Positions 1 to 8,484 of a stretch of 64,000 nucleotides of DNA are shown here, in pieces. The stretch's first letter is position 1, and every line of letters starts with the position of its first letter. Origin of the DNA: JSC-12 sp033764965 (GTDB lineage Bacteria; Cyanobacteriota; Cyanobacteriia; Leptolyngbyales; Leptolyngbyaceae); NCBI GenBank assembly GCA_033764965.1, contig JANRIN010000031.1, positions 5,677-69,676 on the forward strand. The letters run 5' to 3'. Made by a program: the position numbers and the translations under genes. The notes under the pieces were generated by a model that did not search any database, was not told where the DNA came from, and was given only the letters and a program-made list of their open reading frames with translations.

Positions 1-545
1 TGGGTGAGTACACTTTCTGGATGAAACTGTACGCCCTGAATGTGAGGCAACTGCCGATGGCGGACACCCATAATCGTGCCGTCGTCTACCCAGGCAGTTA
101 TTTCCAGCACATCCGGCAACGTCTGCCGTTCAATCACCAAACTATGATAGCGGGTGGCGGTCAACGGATTTTCGAGTCCGGCAAAAACTCCAACGCCTGT
201 GTGATGTATCTCAGATGTTTTGCCGTGCATTAGTACGGGTGCAGAAATAACATTGCCGCCAAACACCTGTCCAATGCTTTGGTGTCCCAGGCAAACGCCT
301 AAAACGGGCAGGGTTTTGCCCAGCGTTTCAATGATTTGTAAGGAAATTCCGGCATCATCTGGTCTGCCTGGTCCTGGAGAAATCACAATTCCATCAGGAT
401 TTAGCTGGCGAATCTGCTCTAGAGAGATCTGGTCATTGCGGTAAACTTGAATCTCTTGGGCGATCGGAAACTCTTCTCCCAGTTCTCCCAAATATTGCAC
501 CAGGTTGTAGGTGAAGCTGTCGTAGTTGTCGATAACGAGGATCAC
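1..545 (-). CDS. trpG: Anthranilate synthase / aminodeoxychorismate synthase glutamine amidotransferase subunit, 3' end cut by the window
   Basis: Class I glutamine amidotransferase that supplies ammonia from glutamine for anthranilate (or p-aminobenzoate) synthesis. The visible 181 residues begin ILVIDNYDSFTYNLVQYLG after the start, carry the nucleophile in GVCLGHQS (Cys about 85) and the His/Glu dyad in GVQFHPES (about 175-177). Only some 10-15 C-terminal residues should be missing beyond base 1. The start must be the GTG at 545, because an in-frame TAG lies two codons upstream. It is the last visible gene of a minus-strand run ybeY-dgkA-trpG, an order I recall from other cyanobacteria. TrpG and PabA cannot be separated by sequence alone, as the protein is often shared by both pathways. 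Confidence 0.9.
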   Translation of the reverse strand, partial: MILVIDNYDSFTYNLVQYLGELGEEFPIAQEIQVYRNDQISLEQIRQLNPDGIVISPGPGRPDDAGISLQIIETLGKTLPVLGVCLGHQSIGQVFGGNVISAPVLMHGKTSEIHHTGVGVFAGLENPLTATRYHSLVIERQTLPDVLEITAWVDDGTIMGVRHRQLPHIQGVQFHPESVLT

Positions 546-614
546 GGGTTGCTACCAGATAGAGGATGGGGGTTAGGGATGAAGGGGAAGAGCGGTTTTT
601 TCTGCCCGCTGCAC

Positions 615-1145
615 CTACAAACTTGCTTCAGATAACAGAAGCAGTTTGAGCCAAAGTTTGGGCAGGATTAAGGAGCCAGCCACACCAACTGAGGCGATCG
701 CGGAGATGAGCACCGCCGCCGCCGCACAGTCTTTGGCAATTTTGGCAAGCTCATGATAATTCTGCTTGACGGTTAAATCAACCACAGACTCGATCGCGGT
801 ATTGAGCAATTCCATTGTGAGGACGGCACCAACCGTTAAGCAAATGACCGTCATCTCAACGGCTGCCAGATTCAGAAAAATACCCAGAATGACTGCCAGG
901 GTTCCTAAAAAAACATGGATGCGAAAGTTGCGCTGGGTTTTAAAGGCATAGCTAATCCCAGCCCAGGCGTACTTAAAGCTAATGAATAGGGTAGGGGCAA
1001 CCCGCCAAGCCAACTCCCGATTTGCTTTGATTCCCTGTCCCGTTTTGCCAGGGTGATCGGAGTCGGAGGATTGAAGTTCAGATGGCATAGGCTGCAAGGC
1101 GGTACATTCGATTAAGTTTTGCTGAAGTAAAGGTTTTTTTGGCAT
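615..1145 (-). CDS. dgkA: Diacylglycerol kinase / undecaprenol kinase family membrane protein
   Basis: Small integral-membrane lipid kinase of the prokaryotic DgkA family, which phosphorylates diacylglycerol or undecaprenol with ATP. After a hydrophilic N-terminus of about 55 residues come the family core FKYAWAGISYAFKTQRNFR, a transmembrane hairpin, and the signature ELLNTAIESVVDL with the catalytic/metal glutamates, then KDCAAAAVL and a last membrane helix. At 176 aa it is longer than E. coli DgkA (about 122 aa) because of the N-terminal extension. ATG at 1145 is the first start; an internal Met about 19 codons in is possible. It lies 57 bp after ybeY and 69 bp before trpG on the same strand, consistent with an operon. 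Confidence 0.88.
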   Translation of the reverse strand: MPKKPLLQQNLIECTALQPMPSELQSSDSDHPGKTGQGIKANRELAWRVAPTLFISFKYAWAGISYAFKTQRNFRIHVFLGTLAVILGIFLNLAAVEMTVICLTVGAVLTMELLNTAIESVVDLTVKQNYHELAKIAKDCAAAAVLISAIASVGVAGSLILPKLWLKLLLLSEASL

Positions 1146-1202
1146 GGGTGGCTGACCTCTTTAAAGGTTGCCCTTAACGTGCCCCAGAGACTAGCAAGAA
1201 TT

Positions 1203-1727
1203 CTAACTGTCCATGATGGAAACACCAACCGTATTGAGCAGGGCTTTTTGTAGAGTTAACATCTCTTCCAGGCTGGCTTCATCCGGATGATCCCATCCCA
1301 ATAAGTGGAGTAAGCCATGACTTGCTAACCAGGTTAGCTCCGTGTTTAAGTCATGCCCCTGGGCGATCGCCTGTCTCTGAGCCGTCTCAATAGAGATGAT
1401 GATATCGCCCAGATAGAGGGGTAAGTCCTGTAATTCCTCTGCTTGAGGCGAATCGACTTCCAAGGCGGCAAACGCTAGAACATCGGTGGGTTTATCTTGC
1501 TGCCGATATTGAGTATTGAGGGTTTGAATTTCGCGATCGTCCGTCAGACGCAAACTTAGTTCATAGGCTTGAATCGGGGATAAATTTGGCTGCAACTGTT
1601 CAAGCCATTGCTGAAACCAAACTTCCCATGAAATACCAACCACCTTGTCTCGAGTGGAGCTTACCGATTCGTTTTCCTCTGCTGGAGAGAAGCAGTCTTG
1701 CACACAAACTTCAACCTGAATACCCAT
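1203..1727 (-). CDS. ybeY: Endoribonuclease YbeY (rRNA maturation)
   Basis: Single-strand-specific zinc endoribonuclease acting in 16S rRNA 3'-end maturation and ribosome quality control. The UPF0054 metal site is plain: HGLLHLLGWDH, with His at about residues 137, 141 and 147. The conserved segments NTQYRQQDKPTDVLAF and LGDIIIS precede it. At 174 aa it is close to the usual length for cyanobacterial members, whose N-terminus is longer than in E. coli. It is first in the minus-strand run ybeY-dgkA-trpG. Confidence 0.93.
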   Translation of the reverse strand: MGIQVEVCVQDCFSPAEENESVSSTRDKVVGISWEVWFQQWLEQLQPNLSPIQAYELSLRLTDDREIQTLNTQYRQQDKPTDVLAFAALEVDSPQAEELQDLPLYLGDIIISIETAQRQAIAQGHDLNTELTWLASHGLLHLLGWDHPDEASLEEMLTLQKALLNTVGVSIMDS

Positions 1728-1776
1728 TGGTTACAACCTTTTGATTGGGTGTCCACAGTCAACTGAATCTGTTGGA

Positions 1777-1851
1777 ATGACACTGGTCATTGGTCATCAG
1801 TCATTCGTCATTGGCAGAGGACGAGGGCAGAGTGACCAGTGACAGCACTGA
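1777..1851. repeat. Short degenerate tandem repeat of the TCATTGG type
   Basis: The gap between ybeY and the next gene is filled by imperfect repeats such as TGGTCATTGGTCATCAGTC and TCATTCGTCATTGG, followed by GTGACCAGTGACAG. The same sequence type recurs near 47469-47523 and inside the egtB coding region near 22463-22535. No reading frame is supported. This looks like one of the short tandem repeat families dispersed in filamentous cyanobacteria. Confidence 0.6.
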
Positions 1852-1852
1852 C

Positions 1853-2083
1853 TTAACGAGTCAGGTAAGCTAAACCAACAAACACGCCCAGCAGCGCGAT
1901 CGTGGTCAGGAAAAAGTGTTGTAAGGATTTGCCCCGTTTACGCACCATGTTCCGCATTGCCAGCTTCACGTAGCTGGGCTTGGGTTCTTGAGGGGTGGCT
2001 GAAGAGGTGGAATCTTCACGTCCAGAAATCTCAACCGCCTGGGAGGAATCCACATCCTCAGAAGATAAATTTTCGGTTGCCAT
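1853..2083 (-). CDS. Small cyanobacterial membrane protein, DUF3285-like
   Basis: A 76-residue protein with an acidic, Ser/Thr-rich N-terminal half and a conserved-looking C-terminal half, KPSYVKLAMRNMVRKRG, followed by one transmembrane helix (FFLTTIALLGVFVGLAYL) and a terminal Thr-Arg. This resembles what I remember of DUF3285, a family known only from cyanobacteria; I could not check it. The basic stretch before the helix suggests one membrane anchor with the N-terminus in the cytoplasm. It sits 60 bp downstream of prfB on the same strand, so the two may be co-transcribed. Function unknown. Confidence 0.75.
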   Translation of the reverse strand: MATENLSSEDVDSSQAVEISGREDSTSSATPQEPKPSYVKLAMRNMVRKRGKSLQHFFLTTIALLGVFVGLAYLTR

Positions 2084-2143
2084 AGTGAACCTTCACCTGA
2101 AAAGCTTTAACTAATGTAACAAGAATCCCTGGCAGAAAAGTTT

Positions 2144-3257
2144 TTAAGCATCGACCAGTTGAACTTCCTGACGCAGATATGCCTGAATGAAATCGTCCAG
2201 ATCGCCATTCATCACGTCAGTAATGGCAGTCGTTTCGGCTCCAGTCCGCAGGTCTTTCACCATTTGATAGGGATGGAAGACGTAATTGCGAATTTGATTT
2301 CCCCAAGACGCTTCCACCATATCGCCCCGAATATCGGCAATTTCCTTTGCTTTTTGCTCCTGGGCAATGATTAACAGTTTTGCCTTCAAAATGGCAAGGG
2401 CTTTTTCTTTGTTTTGCAGTTGCGATCGCTCTTCTGTGCAACGCACCGCCAAACCTGTGGGGATGTGCAAAATCCGCACAGCAGTTTCTACTTTGTTGAC
2501 GTTTTGCCCACCCTTGCCGCCAGCGCGGGAGGTCGTAATTTCCAGGTCTTTTTCGGGAATTTCAAGCTGCACGCTATTGTCGATCAACGGCATCACCTCT
2601 ACCCCAGCAAAGCTCGTTTGCCGCTTGCCATTTGCATTGAAGGGTGAAATGCGAACCAGGCGATGGGTGCCTTTCTCTGACCGCAAGTAGCCATAAGCAT
2701 AGCGACCTTCAATTTCCAAGGTGACTGACTTAATGCCAGCTTCGTCCCCTTCAGAGATCTCTGCCAGATGAACTTTGTAGCGATGGTCTTCTGCCCAGCG
2801 AGTATACATTCGCAGCAACATTTCAGCCCAATCCTGGGCATCTGTGCCACCCGCCCCTGCATTGATGGTGAGTACGGCTCCTTTTTGGTCGTAAGTACCT
2901 GATAGCAACTGTTGCAACTCCCACTGATCCAGATCCCGTGCCAGTTGGGTGACGTTGGTTGCTGCTTCTTGCAGTAAGGATGCGTCATCTTCCAACTCCA
3001 GCAGTTCCAGTACGGTTCTGGCATCTTCTAGATGAGCTTGCCACTGGGCTAACTGCTCCAGGTGGGACTTTAGATCGTTCAACTCCTGTAGCGTTTGTTG
3101 GGCGGAGTTTTGCTCATCCCAAAAATCCGGTTGGGCAGCCAGTTGTTCCAGGTCTTGAATTTTTGCTTTCAGAGCAGGTACGTCAAAGATAGTCCTGAGC
3201 TTTGCCCAGGCGATCGCTTAACACGTCAACTTCCCGCTTAATTTCCAATGCTTCCAT
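2144..3257 (-). CDS. prfB: Peptide chain release factor 2, with programmed +1 frameshift
   Basis: RF2 recognises UGA and UAA stop codons and triggers peptide release. Translation starts at ATG 3257, reads 24 codons ending in Tyr-Leu, meets an in-frame TGA at 3185-3183, and continues in the +1 frame from GAC to the stop at 2144, giving about 370 aa (E. coli RF2 is 365). The codon-recognition tripeptide SPF lies near residue 204 and the catalytic GGQ near 249-251. A naive ORF call starting at 3082 would lose the first 58 residues. The frameshift gives autoregulation: low RF2 delays termination at TGA and favours the shift. The DUF3285-like gene follows downstream. Confidence 0.95.
3182..3191 (-). 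promoter_or_regulatory. prfB +1 ribosomal frameshift site (TATCTTTGAC)
   Basis: On the minus strand the first reading frame ends TAT CTT TGA C. This is the same slippery CTT codon, TGA stop and following C as in E. coli prfB. An AGGA motif lies just upstream (CAG GAC TAT CTT), in place of the stronger internal Shine-Dalgarno of E. coli. The downstream +1 frame is open through the whole RF2 sequence, which makes a sequencing error unlikely. Confidence 0.93.
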
Positions 3258-3537
3258 CGTTATCAACATCTCTACGGTCTTGGGGGTTGGAGTTGGGGGT
3301 AGGAATTAGGAACCAGGAATTAGGAACTAGGGATCAGGAGGTAGGGATTTAGGGATAACGATGTCTAAGGAAATTTCTGGTAAATAATCTACCCGCTGGC
3401 TTCGACTTCGCTCAACCAGCTTGCACCTTGAGCGAAGTCGAAAGGTAAACTCTTTTCTGGAAATCGCCTAGCACTAATTCCTAATCGCTAATCGTTCATT
3501 CCCAATTCCTAGTAGCTAATTCCCAACTCCCACTCAG
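3258..3537. repeat. Intergenic repeat region with a 15-bp perfect inverted repeat
   Basis: No gene is visible here. The stretch 3290-3360 is built of imperfect AGGAATTAGGAACCAGG-type repeats, and 3475-3535 of their complement type (CTAATTCCTAATCGCTAATC). Between them TTCGACTTCGCTCAA (3401-3415) pairs perfectly with TTGAGCGAAGTCGAA (3428-3442) across a 12-nt loop. A degenerate copy of the same palindrome lies at 63642-63688. It may act as a hairpin downstream of the Bax-inhibitor gene on the minus strand, but there is no U-tract. Confidence 0.7.
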
Positions 3538-4266
3538 CTAATCGCGACTATTAATGGCAATCAACAGACGCAAAATGAAAATGAACAGATTGATGTAAGT
3601 GAGGTACATCGACAGTGCCGCAGGGAGGTACTGATCATCTCGGTAAGTACGAGGAAGAATGAAAAAGTCCACAACCGCTGCGCCGACAAACAGCACCACA
3701 CCAATGCCTGAAATCGCAACTTCCAGGAAGGTGGGAGTAAAAATGCCAAACACGGAAAACAGCAGTTGGGCAATTAGCACTACAAACAGGGCAATGATGC
3801 CCAGTTGCACCGTTTTCGCGAGAGCCATCCCATCCTTTTCGGAAAGGTTGGAGCCAATCTGCCGACCGGCAATGAAGGTGATGCCACACCCCAAAGCCGC
3901 AAATCCAATGCCCCCAATGCCCACGTTGGGAGTTTGCAGGGCAACAAAAATCAAGCCCGTCAGGGTATAGCCCACCAACAAGCTATAGGTTGCCAGTAGG
4001 GGAAGAGCAACACCGTTCTTGCCTTTCTCAGCAACATTCATGGAGACGAAAAACAGGACGAGGGATGCGATCGTTGCCACCCAGAAGGTCGGCATGAAGA
4101 TCCCAGGGTAATTTGTGAGAACCCCCATACCGCCGTAAACACCAAGCGCTGTCAGGAGCAGCCCGCCGCCCACAAACGGGAGAGCGTTTGCAATCACGTT
4201 GGGTCCGATAATTGCTTGACTTCTAGACTCGCGTACCGCTTGCCGGAAGTTACTTGTATTCGCCAC
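3538..4266 (-). CDS. Bax inhibitor-1 / YccA family membrane protein
   Basis: A 242-residue polytopic membrane protein with about seven hydrophobic segments, ending in the family's typical motif: a last helix following RDDQYLPAALSMYLTYINLF. In this superfamily bacterial members act as pH-dependent calcium leak channels or modulate FtsH proteolysis (YccA); which applies here cannot be told. The short hydrophilic N-terminus (MANTSNFRQAVRESRS) is typical of cyanobacterial members. It stands alone on the minus strand, divergent from sigF, with 268 bp between the two starts. Confidence 0.85.
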   Translation of the reverse strand: MANTSNFRQAVRESRSQAIIGPNVIANALPFVGGGLLLTALGVYGGMGVLTNYPGIFMPTFWVATIASLVLFFVSMNVAEKGKNGVALPLLATYSLLVGYTLTGLIFVALQTPNVGIGGIGFAALGCGITFIAGRQIGSNLSEKDGMALAKTVQLGIIALFVVLIAQLLFSVFGIFTPTFLEVAISGIGVVLFVGAAVVDFFILPRTYRDDQYLPAALSMYLTYINLFIFILRLLIAINSRD

Positions 4267-4534
4267 GGGAAATCCTCCCAGATTTATAGAATCAGGTTTT
4301 GAGCCTATTTTAGCGTTATCACCAACTTTGCATCCGTAGTCGCCTCAAATCCTTTGTTTAAGGCTTTTTGCCATTGCCGCTGCCCTCCCTCTCAAGAGAG
4401 TTGACAATCTGAAGATCAGTATTTATGCCGACTCCGCTCAAGCCCTCCTTCAGAAGTCCCGTAGATTGACGATGGTACACACCCCCTCTCACTAACGAGA
4501 ATAAGCTCAACTCTGATGTGAAAGGTAACTGCAA

Positions 4535-5320
4535 ATGATGGCGACTCAAACCAATGTACGTTCCCACGGTATGGAACTACTGATTGCGTATCACCAGAAA
4601 CCCTCGGTTAGACTGCGTAACCAACTTGTGCAAATGAATGCGGGTTTGGTCAGAAAAATTGCCCATCGGGTGAGCCATCAATGTGCTGAACCCTACGAAG
4701 ATCTGGAACAAATCGGCTACTTAGGATTGATTCGAGCTATTGAACGGTTTAATCCCAATCAGGGTTGTGCTTTTAGCTCCTTCGCCGTTCCTTATATTCG
4801 GGGCGAGATGCTGCATTTCTTGCGCGATCGCAGCTCTACCGTTAAGATTCCCCGTCGTTGGCAACAACTCAACAAAGCGGGACAAAAAGTTCGGGAAGAA
4901 TTGGCTGAGGCTTTCGGTCGCCAACCGACAGATGAAGAAGTTGCTGAACAGCTTGGTGTATCGGTGATGGAATGGCGGGAAAGCAAGATGGCGACCAAGA
5001 ACCGTCTGCCCCTGAGCCTGGATGCGACGATTAGCCAGCAAGTAGATTCTCCCATGACCTTGGGCGACACCCTGCCCGACGCACACTATCAAAATCTGCA
5101 AGTGCTTGAAGAAGATCGGCAACAACTTCAGCGGGCATTAAACCAACTAGAAGAAAAAACCCGTCAGGCGATCGAATACGTTTTTATCAACGATTTGTCT
5201 CGCAAAGAAGTTGCTGAACGGATTGGGGTTAGTCCCATGACCGTGACTCGGCGCTTGCATCGTGGAATCCAGCAGATGGTTACTTGTCTGCAACCCCAGG
5301 TTTTGCAAACCGATCCTTAA
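4535..5320 (+). CDS. sigF: RNA polymerase sigma factor SigF (group 3)
   Basis: Alternative sigma factor of the sigma-70 family. Region 2 is clear (YEDLEQIGYLGLIRAIERF, then FSSFAVPYIRGEMLHFLRD), followed by region 3 (EELAEAFGRQPTDEEVAEQL) and a region 4 helix-turn-helix (LSRKEVAERIGVSPMTVTRR). At 261 aa with no region 1 it matches cyanobacterial SigF, which in Synechocystis is needed for pilA expression and phototactic motility. Two ATG codons in tandem start the gene, preceded by a weak AAAGGT site. A hairpin terminator follows at 5371. No anti-sigma factor gene is adjacent. Confidence 0.9.
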   Translation: MMATQTNVRSHGMELLIAYHQKPSVRLRNQLVQMNAGLVRKIAHRVSHQCAEPYEDLEQIGYLGLIRAIERFNPNQGCAFSSFAVPYIRGEMLHFLRDRSSTVKIPRRWQQLNKAGQKVREELAEAFGRQPTDEEVAEQLGVSVMEWRESKMATKNRLPLSLDATISQQVDSPMTLGDTLPDAHYQNLQVLEEDRQQLQRALNQLEEKTRQAIEYVFINDLSRKEVAERIGVSPMTVTRRLHRGIQQMVTCLQPQVLQTDP

Positions 5321-5370
5321 TTTTCTCTCTCCTGATTGACTTGTAGACCTTTCACTCTACAACAGACTCT

Positions 5371-5410
5371 AAAGCTGAATCCTGTATGGGTTCAGCTTTC
5401 TTGTTGTTTA
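5371..5410 (+). terminator. Rho-independent-type terminator after sigF
   Basis: AAAGCTGAA at 5371 pairs with TTCAGCTTT ending at 5399; the stem is extended by CC/GG, and CTTGTTGTTT follows. It lies 50 bp past the sigF stop and 17 bp before the end of the convergent ubiA gene, so it probably ends sigF transcription and may also slow transcription from the other side. Confidence 0.75.
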
Positions 5411-5426
5411 GATAGAAATTGGGGCG

Positions 5427-6362
5427 TTAACCCAAAATCATGCCTGCCAGCAAAATGAACCCAATCCAGACGTTTTGGCGAAATTGCTGTCCGTAGGTTG
5501 TGTGGGGAATGGCGCGTTGGCAAAGTTGGTAGTAGTGCCATGCCCAGAGCACGATCGCGATCGCCAGGGAAATCCAGAAAGCCCAGTTGAGGGACAAAAC
5601 GACCCCCAAGCTTGCCAGCAAAATTGCTGTTCCCAGATAGAAAACACCCACCGCGTGAGCAGCCGCGTTGCCAAAAAATAACGCGCTGGAGTTAACCCCA
5701 ATGCGGCGATCGTCCTCCCGATCGGACATGGCGTAGACCGTATCAAAACCCAGAGTCCACAAAACGGTAGCGCCCCACAGGAGCCAGGTTGCGATTCCCA
5801 AACAGGACGTGGGAGCGGGTGTTGCTCCACAACTTACCGCACTCCAACTGATTAAAACTGCAAAACCCCAGGCGATCGCAAGCACCAGTTGCGGCACCGG
5901 AAACACTCGTTTTGCCAAAGGATAAAGCACAATCACGGGAACCGCTGCAACACAAAGCCAAAACGTCAATGGGTTTAGGTAAGTCGATAAAATCCAGGCA
6001 CAGAAAAAGGCAATCAGTGCCACCACAATTCCCACCTGAACCGACAATGCCCGTGATGCCAAGGGGCGATTACGAGTGCGCTGGACTTTCGGGTCAATAT
6101 TTCGATCCCACAAATCGTTCACCACACAACCTGCGGCGCTAGTTGCCACAGTCCCTAACACAATCACCCCAATTAGCGGCAGGGGAGGCACTCCACCTGA
6201 TGCCAAAACCACTGCCCACAGAGCCGGAATCATCAATATCAAGCGTCCGGCTGGTTTGTCCCACCGCAGCAAGCGCAGCACCGTGATCCAGGTTTGTTCG
6301 GGACGTTGGGAAGGGGTCAGCATAGGGGCAGAAGGCGATCGACTCGCAGAACTGGTTAGCAA
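5427..6362 (-). CDS. ubiA: 4-hydroxybenzoate solanesyltransferase (UbiA family)
   Basis: Membrane prenyltransferase that attaches a long prenyl chain to 4-hydroxybenzoate, an early step of cyanobacterial plastoquinone-9 synthesis. Both aspartate-rich UbiA motifs are visible: NDLWDRNID around residue 82-90 and DTVYAMSDREDDRRIG in the second half. About eight hydrophobic segments cover the rest. At 311 aa it is a little longer than usual; the first Met is followed by a low-complexity leader and a second Met about 14 codons in (MLTPSQRPEQTW) could be the real start. It begins 28 bp after the stop of the upstream lipoprotein gene, so they are likely one transcript. Confidence 0.9.
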   Translation of the reverse strand: MLTSSASRSPSAPMLTPSQRPEQTWITVLRLLRWDKPAGRLILMIPALWAVVLASGGVPPLPLIGVIVLGTVATSAAGCVVNDLWDRNIDPKVQRTRNRPLASRALSVQVGIVVALIAFFCAWILSTYLNPLTFWLCVAAVPVIVLYPLAKRVFPVPQLVLAIAWGFAVLISWSAVSCGATPAPTSCLGIATWLLWGATVLWTLGFDTVYAMSDREDDRRIGVNSSALFFGNAAAHAVGVFYLGTAILLASLGVVLSLNWAFWISLAIAIVLWAWHYYQLCQRAIPHTTYGQQFRQNVWIGFILLAGMILG

Positions 6363-6390
6363 GATTCTATCGAGTTCTGATAGCCGAATG

Positions 6391-7467
6391 TCAGCGAGCA
6401 GATACTTTTTGCTGGGTAGCCCTGGCGTGTTCGTCGGCTTTTTCCCAAATTGCCCAGACGGTCGATTTCAGGGGGACTTTGGCTCCGCGAATTCCCTGCC
6501 GCACTTCCACATCATAGGTTTGTAGCAGCCGATCGCCGTCAATCAGGGAGAGGGGCACCAGTCGATTGAAAAAATCGCCATTCTGCAGCCAGTCTGCGTT
6601 GGCTTCTTTGTGACGCAGGTAGGTTTGCCAAATCGTGAGAGCAAATTCATAATCGGCGATCGCAGTTTTCATTTCTGCGTAGGCAGGATTGTTTTTTGTG
6701 ATTGGCGAGTTTTCAATTTCCTGCTGAAGTGCTTGAAGGGAGCGGACAAACGTTTGATAGTCTTTGTAGTCAATCCCGATCGGATCTTCGGTTTGTCCGG
6801 TTAAGGCTTTTGTTTGCAGCGTGTTCAGGCGGGTGACGCTGGCAGAAAACGCCTCCACCGTAGATAAGAAGGCTTTTTCTGCCTGAATCCGGTGAGCGAT
6901 CGCCTGATAATTTTGGCGGTAGCCAGCTAATTTCTCCTGGGCGGCGGCTGAAACGGTAGTCAAAGGCGGAATTGCACTCATCAATCGAGTCGCCCGTCCC
7001 CAACGCTCAGAAGCCCGCTGCCACACTTCTAAGGAATGGGGCGGATCTTGGACTGTCACCGCTGCCTGCCATGCAACGGTTTGAGCCTGGTTAAAGTTGT
7101 CCATCGCCAACTCTTCATCGGTTAACCGCTGGGTGATTGCGTCGTACCGCATGCGGTAATCAGCCAATTTTTGTTGGGCTTGCTTGAAGATAGGGGAGCT
7201 TTGGGGAATCGACTCCAGCAACCTCACAGCTTGCCGCCACTTGCCTCGGGCTGCTTGCCACCGTTCTGCCGGATGGGGTGGTTCCTGCACTAAAACTGCC
7301 GCTTCCCATGCCAACTGTCTCGCCATGTTCAAACTCTCCTTCGGGGAAATAGTTTGAGCTGAAGCAGTTTCGGCGTGGTTTGAGGGCAAGGTATAGAACG
7401 GCTGGGAGCAGCCTGCCAGCATTAGAAAGCTGGCTGATAGAGTCATCGCCAGACAGGAACGTTTCAT
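6391..7467 (-). CDS. Predicted lipoprotein with two tandem helical repeats, function unknown
   Basis: A 358-residue protein starting with a lipoprotein signal: basic N-terminus, hydrophobic core and the lipobox LAGC with Cys about 20. The mature part holds two repeats about 79 residues apart (about 53-115 and 132-195) that share AW-AAV-VQ-PPH---W--A---W--A-RL---IP and end in QEKLA-YR-NY-AI--R. They should form helical hairpins. The rest is helical with no motif I recognise. It is directly upstream of ubiA and divergent from purC. It probably sits at the periplasmic face of a membrane; a link to plastoquinone synthesis is only suggested by position. Confidence 0.75.
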   Translation of the reverse strand: MKRSCLAMTLSASFLMLAGCSQPFYTLPSNHAETASAQTISPKESLNMARQLAWEAAVLVQEPPHPAERWQAARGKWRQAVRLLESIPQSSPIFKQAQQKLADYRMRYDAITQRLTDEELAMDNFNQAQTVAWQAAVTVQDPPHSLEVWQRASERWGRATRLMSAIPPLTTVSAAAQEKLAGYRQNYQAIAHRIQAEKAFLSTVEAFSASVTRLNTLQTKALTGQTEDPIGIDYKDYQTFVRSLQALQQEIENSPITKNNPAYAEMKTAIADYEFALTIWQTYLRHKEANADWLQNGDFFNRLVPLSLIDGDRLLQTYDVEVRQGIRGAKVPLKSTVWAIWEKADEHARATQQKVSAR

Positions 7468-7650
7468 CTTACGATCAAAATGACTAAGGTCAGGGTAAGG
7501 GAATTATTCGGGTTTAAAGATGAAGATGCTATGAACAGCATAGGAATTCTTCTCCAGTTACTCTTTTACATCCAAAATCACCAAAATCCTGAAATCTGAC
7601 TGAGTCCCGCTTCTGTTTTAGCAGTTGATTTACTCATTGGGCGACTACTC

Positions 7651-8376
7651 ATGACTTCTCATCCAAAGCTTTACGAGGGCAAGGCAAAAATCCTTTATGC
7701 AACGGATGATGCGGATGTGCTGCTGACTTATTTCAAAGATGATGCCACTGCCTTTAATGCTCAGAAAAAGGGATCTATCCAGGGCAAGGGGCGGATGAAT
7801 TGCGCGATCGCCAGCCATCTGTTTCAACAATTGGCAGCACAGGGAATTCCGACTCATTTTATCGATCAACCCAGCCCCAACGAAATGCGAGTAAAAGCGG
7901 TCAAAATTGTGCCGCTAGAAGTAGTGGTACGAAATATTGCAGCGGGGAGTTTATGTAAACAAACTGGCTTGGCAGAGGGAACTCCAATTCAGCCGCCACT
8001 GGTGGAGTTTTACTACAAAAATGATGACTTGGGAGATCCACTGCTGACCCACGATCGCTTGCGGTTACTGAAACTCGCGACTCCGGAGCAGGTGGAGCAG
8101 TTGCAGGCGATGGCACTTCAAATCAACGAAATTTTACTCAAATTTTTTGATGAGTGTGAAATTACCCTGGTCGATTTCAAGCTTGAATTTGGCAGCGATC
8201 GCGATGGAAACATCATTCTCGCAGACGAAATTAGTCCCGATACTTGCCGGTTGTGGAATCAAGCAGAAACCGATCCAAATCGACGAGTCATGGACAAAGA
8301 CCGTTTTCGGCGGGATCTGGGATCCGTGGAGTCGGCTTACCAGCAGGTATTAGAACGGGTTTTGGCACATACCTAA
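7651..8376 (+). CDS. purC: Phosphoribosylaminoimidazole-succinocarboxamide synthase
   Basis: SAICAR synthetase of purine biosynthesis: ATP-dependent joining of aspartate to CAIR. The N-terminal KLYEGKAKILY and the nucleotide-binding segment are typical, as are the signatures VVRNIAAGSLCK, LVDFKLEFG and LADEISPDTCRLW. At 241 aa it has the bacterial single-domain length. ATG 7651 is the first start. It heads the plus-strand block that continues with the outer-membrane genes. purC next to Omp85 and lpx genes is a neighbourhood I recall from other cyanobacteria. Confidence 0.96.
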   Translation: MTSHPKLYEGKAKILYATDDADVLLTYFKDDATAFNAQKKGSIQGKGRMNCAIASHLFQQLAAQGIPTHFIDQPSPNEMRVKAVKIVPLEVVVRNIAAGSLCKQTGLAEGTPIQPPLVEFYYKNDDLGDPLLTHDRLRLLKLATPEQVEQLQAMALQINEILLKFFDECEITLVDFKLEFGSDRDGNIILADEISPDTCRLWNQAETDPNRRVMDKDRFRRDLGSVESAYQQVLERVLAHT

Positions 8377-8484
8377 GTATTGGTACCCATTCATGCGGTA
8401 GAATTTGACGGTTTAAGATTAAGTTCTTTGAACCTGTTTCATCCTTAAATCTGCCTTGAGTTGAGTGTGGTGTGGATTGTGCAA

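Noticed and set aside
3082..3082. prfB as an N-truncated gene starting at 3082
   Set aside because: The missing 58 residues are supplied by the +1 frameshift frame from ATG 3257.
4358..4567. Minus-strand 69-aa frame upstream of sigF
   Set aside because: No family features, and it overlaps the sigF start; probably chance.
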